From CAYVAP01 sp964521065 (lineage in GTDB: Bacteria; Bacteroidota; Bacteroidia; J057), in contig CAZFPQ010000001.1 in NCBI GenBank assembly GCA_964521065.1, forward strand, positions 25,752-89,751: a DNA stretch of 64,000 nucleotides, written 5' to 3'. A program made the translations under genes and the position numbers. Positions 17,074-25,600 of this stretch are shown piece by piece. The notes beneath the pieces are model-generated. The model worked only from the letters and a program-made list of their open reading frames with translations, was not told the origin of the DNA and did not search any database. Each line of letters opens with the position of its first letter. Position 1 is the first letter of the stretch.

Positions 17074-17106
17074 ACTAACGACCAGTCGTTAGTATTTTTG
17101 TTTTTT
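17074..17106 (+). terminator. Palindrome with T-rich tail between secreted protein and ilvE
   Basis: ACTAACGAC (17074-17082) and GTCGTTAGT (17085-17093) form 9-base arms around a CA centre, followed by ATTTTTGTTTTTT. It can act as a terminator for the upstream gene. Its symmetry also resembles a two-fold repressor operator, and the sequence TAGTATTTTTG at its right edge could be a -7 element for ilvE. The two readings cannot be separated by sequence alone. Confidence 0.55.
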
Positions 17107-17142
17107 CCTCATTCACTAGCTAAACACATACATCTACATATT

Positions 17143-18210
17143 ATGGCGGTTCTCAATAGCAATATCTCCGTCACTCAGGTTCAAGAGTCACGTCTGAGTG
17201 AAATAGACATGAACAACATACCATTTGGCCGGGTATTTAGCGACCACATGCTGACCATTCGCTACCAGGATGGCAAGTGGCAACAGGCCGAAATTGTGCC
17301 TTACGGCCCACTGCCCTTTGCCCCGAGCAGTTCGGTCTTCAATTATGGCCAAGCCATTTTTGAAGGGATGAAAGCCACCCGGGGGGTGGATGGCAACGTT
17401 TTACTGTTCCGTCCGGAGGACAATCTTAGGCGATTCAACCAGTCTGCCATCCGGATGAGCATGCCAGAACTGCCCTTGGAGACCTTCATGGATGGGCTGA
17501 AAACCTTGATCAACCTAGATAGGAATTGGGCGCCACAGCCTGAACAAGGCTCTCTATACATACGCCCGCTGATGTTTGCTACCGATGAGTACATTGGAGT
17601 AAAAGCTTCAGACAGTTATTTATTCAGCATTTTTACCTGCCCAGTAGGGCCCTACTATACCAAGCCTGTTAGCTTGCTGGCCAGCACCGAGTTTGTACGC
17701 GCGGCCATTGGCGGTACAGGTGCTGCAAAATTTGCCGGCAACTACGCCGCTGCCCTTTACCCCGACCAGCTAGCTAAGGATCGCGGTTATCACAATGTCA
17801 TGTGGCTGGACGCGAAAGAGCACACCTATATTGAGGAGTGCGGCACCATGAATGTATTCTTTGTAATAGATGATGTGGTTGTTACCCCGAGCCTATCTGG
17901 CACCATTCTTCCTGGTATCACCCGCCGCAGCGTCATCCAGTTGCTCAAGGAGAAAGGAGAGCGGGTAGAAGAACGCCGCATCAGCATCTATGAAGTCCAA
18001 GCGGCCTACCGCGAAGGGCGCCTCCAAGAAGCTTTTGGGGTAGGTACCGCCGCCACCATTAGCCCCATCGCTAAAATTGGCTTTGCCGGATCTGACATGG
18101 ACTTGCCCGCAGTGGAATCCTACCGAGTAGGGAATTGGTTGAAAAAAACCCTGCAAGGCATCAAAGTAGGAGAAATTGAAGACCAACATGGGTGGGTAGT
18201 AAGTGTGTAG
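17143..18210 (+). CDS. ilvE: Branched-chain amino acid aminotransferase
   Basis: Class IV PLP-dependent transaminase that interconverts leucine, isoleucine and valine with their keto acids in the cytoplasm. The PLP lysine is Lys196 in GAAKFAGNY. Other family motifs are FEGMKA, YIRPLMFATDEYIGV, and EECGTMNVFFV. From the ATG at 17143 the protein is 355 residues, the typical length of the group II bacterial/eukaryotic-type enzyme. An upstream in-frame TTG at 17098 lies in the promoter/terminator region and is unlikely. The gene stands alone, with its own terminator; no other ilv genes are in the window. Confidence 0.95.
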   Translation: MAVLNSNISVTQVQESRLSEIDMNNIPFGRVFSDHMLTIRYQDGKWQQAEIVPYGPLPFAPSSSVFNYGQAIFEGMKATRGVDGNVLLFRPEDNLRRFNQSAIRMSMPELPLETFMDGLKTLINLDRNWAPQPEQGSLYIRPLMFATDEYIGVKASDSYLFSIFTCPVGPYYTKPVSLLASTEFVRAAIGGTGAAKFAGNYAAALYPDQLAKDRGYHNVMWLDAKEHTYIEECGTMNVFFVIDDVVVTPSLSGTILPGITRRSVIQLLKEKGERVEERRISIYEVQAAYREGRLQEAFGVGTAATISPIAKIGFAGSDMDLPAVESYRVGNWLKKTLQGIKVGEIEDQHGWVVSV

Positions 18211-18235
18211 AGCTTTCTCTTCATCAAAAATAAAA

Positions 18236-18266
18236 ACGGGCCGCTGATCAGACGGCCCGTTTTTTT
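18236..18266 (+). terminator. Rho-independent terminator after ilvE
   Basis: Stem ACGGGCCG (18236-18243) with CGGCCCGT (18253-18260), nine-base loop, six T residues. A-rich sequence precedes the stem, so it may also work on the other strand. Confidence 0.85.
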
Positions 18267-18336
18267 GCACGATGTAAAAAGAACGTTTACGCCATGCTAC
18301 ACGATTTCGCTAACGTAGAGGTTGGGTAAATAGACT

Positions 18337-19026
18337 TTAGTCAGGCGATTCCAAGAGATTTATTAAGGCAACTTTTCGCAAGTCCGCCAGCATCAGGCTA
18401 TCTAGCCCTGGAGCCTTGGTCAATTCAAAATAGGTTTCACCTCCAGAATACATCAAAACCATTCCCACCTTGGGGTGCCAGTATTTGATATGAACAGGAG
18501 CTGGTGTATCCAGGTATTCATACCCATATATTTTCAGCAAACCCTTTCCGACTTCACCAGCGAGTCTTGCCCCTCGGGTCGTCAAATCACTGTAAAAAGC
18601 CGTGTCAGCGGTGGTTCTAAAGCGATAGTCACGGACCTCCATTCGTTTTAGGGTATCATTTGGATCTAGGTCATAGGCAAGCACAAAGTATTCCTTTTCC
18701 TTATTTTCTGCTTCAAAAAGATTATACACCTCGGTGACTTGATATTTCCCATCCGAACTGAGCACAATCGAGGTCCATTGATTCTCTTTAGCGCCAATGG
18801 ATTCTCCCTCTCTTGACTGGTAGATGTAAGCAGGCGAATCTGTTTGAGTAAGTGTAACCACTTCCAACATGGCACCTTCGCTAGGCTCCAGGTTTCCCTT
18901 CAGAGAGGAAGGAAGATTTAGATTGGACTCCGAATCTGTGTGACAAGCCATGAAAAATCCCCCTGTAACCAGCGTCATCATGAACAACAATTGCAAGGGA
19001 GAGAAGGCAAGATTTACAGACTTCAT
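18337..19026 (-). CDS. Lipoprotein of unknown function
   Basis: A 229-residue protein with a lipoprotein signal peptide: a hydrophobic stretch ending GGFFMAC, with Cys28 as the lipidated residue. The mature protein is mixed alpha/beta with no recognised domain; a segment KYWHPKVGMVLMYSGGETYF reads like the strand pattern of secreted beta-rich proteins. It is 22 bases downstream of the DUF3626 gene on the same strand, so the two are probably co-transcribed, but this does not reveal a role. Confidence 0.7.
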   Translation of the reverse strand: MKSVNLAFSPLQLLFMMTLVTGGFFMACHTDSESNLNLPSSLKGNLEPSEGAMLEVVTLTQTDSPAYIYQSREGESIGAKENQWTSIVLSSDGKYQVTEVYNLFEAENKEKEYFVLAYDLDPNDTLKRMEVRDYRFRTTADTAFYSDLTTRGARLAGEVGKGLLKIYGYEYLDTPAPVHIKYWHPKVGMVLMYSGGETYFELTKAPGLDSLMLADLRKVALINLLESPD

Positions 19027-19048
19027 GCTACAAAAATGTTAGGACTCC

Positions 19049-20188
19049 TCAATCTACGATTGGCTTACCAAATTTGACCAGCACATGCCAAAGATATTTT
19101 AATTCCTGAAGCTTAGAACTGGATCCCGCTCTTGCCTCAAAAACTTTTTCCTCTGCCTTGGCTAGCATATATGCATTTACGCTGTCACGCTCGGCAATGG
19201 AACTGGCAAGCTCACGCATAAACGGACCTCTAAAATTCAAAGGAACCTGCGAGACAGTCAAGTCGAAGCCTGAATGCCAAGCTAATTGAATTTCATAGCT
19301 GTCACACAATTCGCGCATCAAAACTTCAAAGGAAGTTCCTCGAAAACTAGGGTCTGCAATCAGATAATCTACGTCTTCCTTTAAACTGATCACACCATGA
19401 ATCTGGGCCTCTATATAAGAATCTAAACTCCGAGTAGGCGGCAAATCTGGTAAAGGAAGCACTTCTTCGTGGAGTGTTTCGGTAATTCTTTGAACCAACT
19501 CAGGTGGTCGGACAGGATGTAAGCCAAAAGCTAAGTCTTGGCTGAAGCTTTCCTCCATTAACGCAACCAGGATAGGGAGTAGATTACCCCCATGCCCTTT
19601 GACCAAAGGGTTGTAATAGGAGTCTCCATAGGTGTAAGTCGCTGCCATATTTAGCTCAGGTTTTAACAGCAAATAGCAACTTCCAAATCGAGGACTAGGT
19701 CCTTCTGGCTGATTCAATAGGCGTAGGGCCCCGTATTTGGGGCGGAGTCTATGAGGTATTTGACCGAATTGAAAGATTCCCCCAAAAAGCCGATTCTCCC
19801 ATTGATCTCGCAGTCCTCCTGGATAGGCGGTGAGGGATCCGTTGGAAATACCTGTTTCAAACTGATTTTGATAGTAACCCCTTTGCGTTAGTCCTTCAAG
19901 TACTGTTTGTCCTTTGGCATCTCTGCGGTAAGGGTGAAAATGTAGCGCAATTCTTCCCTTACGCTGGACCAAAGTCTGTAATTGCGCCCCAAAATCGGTG
20001 GGCAGATTGCACATTCCTGCAAGGTGAGAGAGAGAGTCTGCTGTCTTTTCTCCCTGCTGACTCACCCATTTTTGTATCACAGAAATTGCTTCTTGGTTTA
20101 TAGATCGGTCCATTAAAAAGAGATTTGTATCCGCTGTTTGAATCGACCATTGCATCAAGGCCGGATTCTTGCTAGGTTTTGAATGCAA
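19049..20188 (-). CDS. DUF3626 domain-containing protein
   Basis: A 379-residue cytoplasmic-looking protein. Residues about 85-370 match what I know of DUF3626: RIALHFHPYRRD, YQNQFETGISNGSLTAYPGG, RPKYGALRLL, SPRFGSCYLLLKP and TYTYGDSY are characteristic conserved blocks. Several conserved His, Arg and Asp residues suggest an enzyme, but no reaction is established to my knowledge. The family is often found near toxins or as a lone gene; here it is followed by a lipoprotein gene. The ATG at 20188 is the first in frame; a later ATG at residue 12 is also possible. Confidence 0.85.
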   Translation of the reverse strand: MHSKPSKNPALMQWSIQTADTNLFLMDRSINQEAISVIQKWVSQQGEKTADSLSHLAGMCNLPTDFGAQLQTLVQRKGRIALHFHPYRRDAKGQTVLEGLTQRGYYQNQFETGISNGSLTAYPGGLRDQWENRLFGGIFQFGQIPHRLRPKYGALRLLNQPEGPSPRFGSCYLLLKPELNMAATYTYGDSYYNPLVKGHGGNLLPILVALMEESFSQDLAFGLHPVRPPELVQRITETLHEEVLPLPDLPPTRSLDSYIEAQIHGVISLKEDVDYLIADPSFRGTSFEVLMRELCDSYEIQLAWHSGFDLTVSQVPLNFRGPFMRELASSIAERDSVNAYMLAKAEEKVFEARAGSSSKLQELKYLWHVLVKFGKPIVD

Positions 20189-20275
20189 GGTTCAAGGAGT
20201 CGAAAGGTCGGGATTTCAAATAATAAATCAATCTTTTCACACAAAACCAGTCCTCTTAACTTTTTCAAGCCGACC

Positions 20276-20404
20276 CAAGCACTTGAACAGAAGAAATCGG
20301 AATATGGTCTACGGAGCTATGCTTAAAAGGATGAATAATTACCACTACATACCCCGTATTCCCGCACCCCGGTTACTGTTTTTCCTGTGTCTACTTGCTT
20401 ATTG
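20276..20404. repeat. Dispersed palindromic repeat family A, copy 1
   Basis: About 129 bases with imperfect terminal inverted repeats: CAAGCACTTGAACAGAAG at the left and, at the right, CTGTGTCTACTTGCTTATTG. The interior continues as an imperfect palindrome. The whole element is collinear with 57026-57152, sharing AGAAATCGG, GAATAA and CCCGCACCCCGGTTAC-like blocks. It has no coding capacity. It resembles a miniature inverted-repeat or REP-type element; no transposase is seen in the window. Confidence 0.65.
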
Positions 20405-20450
20405 ATCATCCTAGAGTCTTGCATTCCTTCATTCTTTATTCAACCTATCT

Positions 20451-22493
20451 ATGCGTCTATTCAAACCATCGTTCACAGTTCTCTTGCTGTTAATTTTTGG
20501 CGTCCCCCTGCCCTATTCAATTGCCCAAGAAAAGCCAGCATTTAGTCAACTAGATGTATTTGAGTTGGAATGGGCATCAGATCCTCAAATCTCCCCCGAT
20601 GCTAAGCAAATTGTCTATCGCCGCAATTACATGGACATCATGCAAGATCAGCGAGCCGGTAACCTTTGGCTGATTGATGTAGAAACCCAACAACAACGCA
20701 AACTTACTTCATCGGATAAAAATGAATCTAGCGCCCGCTGGTCTCCCCAGGGAGATCGAATTGCATTTGTGAGCAGCGGCCCTCAGGGAGCGGAAATCTA
20801 TGTCTATTGGATGGCTAGTGGGCAGTTGGCTCGGCTGAGTCAACTCGAGCGTTCTCCTCAGGGAATCTCCTGGTCTCCCGATGGCAAGCACATCGCCTTT
20901 AGCATGCTGGTACCCCAAAGTGCCCCAAAGCTGGTTTCCCCTCCTGCTGCTCCCAAAGGAGCCCAGTGGGCTCCCTCCCCTCGTGTAACGACTCGCCTCA
21001 AACACGAAGCCGATGGCAGTGGTTATTTAGAACCCGGCTATTACCATTATTTCGTGATCCCCGCTGAGGGAGGAACTCCTCGCCAAGTGACTCAGGGAGA
21101 TTATCATCATCGAGGAGCTCCCCAATGGACTCCAGATGGAAACGCGCTGATCTTCAGTGCCAACCGGCATCCTGATGCAGAGTACGATCGCAGAAATACC
21201 GAAATATATCGGATTAATCTAGCCAAAGGTCAAATTCAAGCTTTGACTGTCAGGAAAGGACCTGATGAAAGCCCGACAGTATCACCAGATGGAAAACTGG
21301 TCGCCTACTTAGGCTACCAAGATCAGGTGCAAACTTATCAGGTGAATCAGATTACGCTGATGCAACTCAATGGAGAGGAAAGTCGAGAGCTGCCCACCGG
21401 GCTTGATCGCAGTTTGCGACAACTGAGATGGGCGGCCGACGGAAAGGGGCTTTATTACCTGTACGACGACCATGGGAACACGAAACTAGGCTACACCTCT
21501 CTGATGGGTAAATCAGAGGTAGTAGCGGAAAATATAGGAGGAGAAAATCCCAGTAGGCCTTATGGTGGCGGCAGCTTTTCTTTGTCACTCAATCAGGTGG
21601 CCTGTTTTCCCCTAACTACGCCCCTTTTTCCAGCTGAGGTAGCCTTGACCAAGCGAGGCAGCGAACAGGTGGGACGCATGACCTATCTCAACCGGGATCT
21701 GCTTGACTACCGAGAGCTAGGCCAGTTGGAAGAGGTGCGCTATGCCTCCACGGTAGATGGGAGAGAGATCCAAGGATGGGTGATAAGGCCTCCTTTCTTT
21801 GATGAGGATAAAAGCTATCCCCTTTTAGTGGAAAATCACGGAGGCCCCGTAGCCAATTATGGGGATCGTTTTTCCCCTGAGATGCAGCTGCTGGCCAGCG
21901 CCGGCTTTGTAGTCTTTTATCCCAATCCTCGGGGAAGTACCAGCTACGGAGAAGAGTTTGGCAACCTGCTCTACAACAATTATCCTGGCGATGATTATCA
22001 AGATGTAATGGATGGGGTTGATTTTCTGCTCCAGCGCAAATACTTATCAGAAGATAGCCTATTCGTCACTGGCGGCAGCGCGGGGGGCATCATGACCGCC
22101 TGGATCATCGGCAAAAACCAGCGTTTCCGTGCCGCAGCGGTGGTAAAACCCGTGATGAACTGGGTCAGCAAAACCCTCACCGCTGACAACTACTATGGCT
22201 ACGCCAACTATCGCTATCCCGGTCAACCTTGGGAAAACTTTGAAACCTACCTCAAGTTCTCCCCTCTTTCTTTGGTGGGAAATATCGAAACCCCCACCCT
22301 AGTCATGGTCGGCAGCGAGGACCTCCGTACCCCACTATCGGAAGCCAAGCAATTGTACCATGCGCTCAAGCTGCGCAAAATCGAAACGGCCTTGGTAGAA
22401 GTGCCAGGAGCGTATCATTTCATTGCCCGCAGGCCTAGCCAGATGATTACCAAGTGTGACCACATTGTGGCTTGGTTCAATCGGTATCGGTAA
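20451..22493 (+). CDS. Secreted S9 family peptidase (acylaminoacyl/dipeptidyl peptidase-like)
   Basis: Exported prolyl-oligopeptidase-family serine peptidase of 680 residues with a signal peptide (SFTVLLLLIFGVPLPYSIAQ). Residues about 30-400 form a TolB/WD40-like beta-propeller (SPDAKQIVYRRN, WSPQGDRIAFVSSG, WSPDGKHIAFSM). Residues 430-680 are the alpha/beta hydrolase domain with Ser543 in GGSAGG, Asp624 in GSEDLRTP and His656 in PGAYHF. The family trims peptides or acylated N-termini in the periplasm. The gene has its own start region after repeat A and ends before a strong terminator. Confidence 0.93.
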   Translation: MRLFKPSFTVLLLLIFGVPLPYSIAQEKPAFSQLDVFELEWASDPQISPDAKQIVYRRNYMDIMQDQRAGNLWLIDVETQQQRKLTSSDKNESSARWSPQGDRIAFVSSGPQGAEIYVYWMASGQLARLSQLERSPQGISWSPDGKHIAFSMLVPQSAPKLVSPPAAPKGAQWAPSPRVTTRLKHEADGSGYLEPGYYHYFVIPAEGGTPRQVTQGDYHHRGAPQWTPDGNALIFSANRHPDAEYDRRNTEIYRINLAKGQIQALTVRKGPDESPTVSPDGKLVAYLGYQDQVQTYQVNQITLMQLNGEESRELPTGLDRSLRQLRWAADGKGLYYLYDDHGNTKLGYTSLMGKSEVVAENIGGENPSRPYGGGSFSLSLNQVACFPLTTPLFPAEVALTKRGSEQVGRMTYLNRDLLDYRELGQLEEVRYASTVDGREIQGWVIRPPFFDEDKSYPLLVENHGGPVANYGDRFSPEMQLLASAGFVVFYPNPRGSTSYGEEFGNLLYNNYPGDDYQDVMDGVDFLLQRKYLSEDSLFVTGGSAGGIMTAWIIGKNQRFRAAAVVKPVMNWVSKTLTADNYYGYANYRYPGQPWENFETYLKFSPLSLVGNIETPTLVMVGSEDLRTPLSEAKQLYHALKLRKIETALVEVPGAYHFIARRPSQMITKCDHIVAWFNRYR

Positions 22494-22525
22494 ACCTTGA
22501 TCTAAACATAAACCACATAGGGTCT

Positions 22526-22566
22526 AGCCTTTCCTCGAATCTTCTTCGAGGAAAGGCTTTCTTTTT
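22526..22566 (+). terminator. Strong terminator after the S9 peptidase gene
   Basis: Fourteen-base-pair perfect stem AGCCTTTCCTCGAA (22526-22539) with TTCGAGGAAAGGCT (22545-22558), loop TCTTC, followed by TTCTTTTT. It lies 53 bases before the next start. Confidence 0.9.
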
Positions 22567-22618
22567 GGCCAATGCTTCGTTAATCCGTAGTAACGCAACC
22601 GATAAATTTCTCAGGACC

Positions 22619-25600
22619 ATGAAACAGCTACTCCTCTCTCTTCTCAGTCTCATACTGATAGGTAACCATTATGCCCTGGCCCAGCCCATTCCTAAGGCTC
22701 AAAGCCCTTGGCGCTACGCGTTTAAATTAAGTGAAGAGTCGATTCTGAAGGTATTGGAGAATGGGGTAGGGTCTCCTCAAATTTCTGTTCTGGGGCAGCC
22801 AGTTGACTCTACTCAGGAGGAATCGCCCAAGTCGCTTACTTCTCCTGGATACTATCTATGGGTAAGAGGAGTTGGCGGTCAGGAAACCAGGGAATTGATT
22901 TCGGTGTACCGCTGGCATGCCTACGTGGTCAACAACGATCGCGACCTCATGATCGCCGTCTTCGACTCAGCTGGTAAAACCATATCAGAAGCAGAGCTAA
23001 CTATCGGCAAGACCCGCTTGCCATTTGATCCTCAGAGTCAGACTTACCGAATCAAAAAATCCAGACGGGAAGGTCTGCTCCAGGTTACCCACCAGGGCTA
23101 TCGAGATTATTATCAACTCGACGCCCGCAAAGGTAAAATCACCCTCCTTAGAATCGGCAAACGCCTCCTTTATATTCCTCCAATCAGCTGGGTTTGGTGG
23201 TTTCCTTATCGCTTTGTATCTGACGTAGTTAAAAGCATTCAGAATTACTATCCCCAAGGTTGGGTTCGCTGGGTTTCCAATCGGTTTGACCCCGAATATT
23301 ATCGAGAAAAGAGGGAAAGAAACTACCAGGGATACCTCGCCTTGGACAAACCCAGACATCGACCAGGAGACAGCGTCAGAATCAAGGCCGTTTTACTTGA
23401 CAAGAAAGCTAGGCCTGTGGAACATCTGCTCAAACTCTATCTGGTAGAAGGATATCGAGAGCGGAAGTTTATCGCCGAGTTACCGCCTTATCGGCCCGGT
23501 TGTTACCAATTTTCTTGGCTCCCTCACGACAGCCTTCAATTGAAGTTAGACCAGAGGTATCAATTGCAACTGCTAGATCCTAAGGAAACCAAGGCTTTAT
23601 CCGAATACTTTCGGTACGAGGAATATGAGCTAAGTGGCCTAGAGGCTCAGTTTGAACTCACTGAAAAGATCCAGCATCGAGGACAATCCCTTACCCTTAC
23701 AGCACGCCTATTTGACGAAAATCGGCTAAACGTACCTGGGGCTAAATTAAAGTTAGCCGTTATGCCTGGAAAGGTAAGGTCTCAAGTCCCTGAACGACTA
23801 TTTATTCCCGATGTACTTTGGGAACATGAGCAAACCCTAGACCCTCTGGGCGAAACCATCATCCAGTTATCTGACAGTGTTTTTCCGTCAGCTGACCTTT
23901 CCTATGAATTGATAGCGGAGTTTTTTACCGTAGATGGAGAGCGGATTGAGAAGCGGGAGTCCATTAGCTTTCTCAATCATACTTATTGGCTAAGCCTAGA
24001 GGAGAAAGGGGATAGCCTGCGTGGTTTTTGGATGGGTAAAAACCCTCCCCAAACCACTGCCACCTTAATCAGCGATCTTGCTACAGGTCAATATATTGAA
24101 GAGCAGGTTCCCCTCCCCTTCCAACGCCCCCTCGACCTGAAAGTTGATCGATATACCTTGATCGAGGGAGTAGAGCAAGCTAGCCTTCAACCTTCCTCGT
24201 CCCAAGTGCAGGTGGCTTCTCAGTGGATAGCTGATACCTTGACCATTCAAATGGACAACCCCTTGGGGTTGCCCATCTGGTATCAGTTGTTTCAGGGAAA
24301 AAACAACTCCCTTACTGGCTATACTATGGGCGAACTTGACACGGTTTGGGTCACCTCCCCCCGCAAAGACTACTTTCTCTCGGTTTCCTATTTGTGGCGA
24401 GGAGAGATCGTCAAGAAAGAATATCACCTAGGATTTGATGCAGAAAAGTTAGAAGTAGAAATCCAGACTCCTGCAAAGGTCTATCCTGGCCAGACCGTAG
24501 AACTAGCGGTTGCGGTAAAAGACGCAGAGGGGCGTCCCATTCCCAACGTGGATGTGTTGGCCTATGGATTGACCAGCAAGTTTGATCCCAGTTTACCAAC
24601 GATTCCGAACCTTGGTCCTCCAGTTACACAACGAAAGTCGTTCAACACTTTTCAATTAGATCAAAGTGAGGGCCAAGGCCGCGCTCCCCTGGATTATGCC
24701 CACTGGCAATCCCAATTTCGATTGGATAGCCTACTCGCTTATCAGTTTCTGTACCCGGGTGACAGCTTGTTCACCTATGCAGTCCCTACTTCGGATAGCA
24801 GTACCCAGCTGGCCCTATACGCCATCGACAGTGGCAGGGTACAACCATCACTTTGGATGTACCTAGATGGAAAACCATTCTACTTAGATCTAGCGGACAA
24901 CCGATTCGGCTACACCCAGCCAGTAAATCCCGGCTGGCACCAAGCCAAACTGTACACCTATACTCACCGCATCACCCTTGACTCATTTTTCATTCCCAAG
25001 GATCACCTTTTCATCCTAAGCCTAGATCAAGATCAATTCCAGGGAAGTCAAGCCCGGACATTCAAACAAGTTTCCGATTACGAGGTAAGACAGCTTGCCG
25101 CCCATTTGATGCCGGCAGAGCGATTCCCTGAATCTTCCCACGCCTACCTCAAGCAGGGGCCGAGGATTTTCCCCATGTCTGTGCCCAACACAAACCCCAG
25201 CTGGTACGAAAAGGTATATCTAAGTGAGTCCTACCTTGGACCTATTCAACCAGGATCTTATAAAGTCCATTTACCGGGACAGTTTGAACTTCAGTCAGAC
25301 TTTGAAGGAGGCTTTTCTTATGAATTTAGTCCTCAATTAGTCAAAATGAAAAGTTGGGAGGTGGACCTGAAGAAGATTAGGTCTCGCCTCTCCCTGGGCA
25401 ATCCCAAGAGCTGGGAAAATCACTGGCCTAATTTCGCATGGACGGAAAGTAATCAACTTTTGGCTCATGAAACTCTCCTTGACAAGGGGCTGTACCATTC
25501 CTTTAAATTTCACCCCCATCAGGCTACCGAGCAGGGCTTTGGCCAGCTCGTTTTGAACCTTGAAGAGGTCAGAGTTACTCCATTATCCGCTCATCACCCG

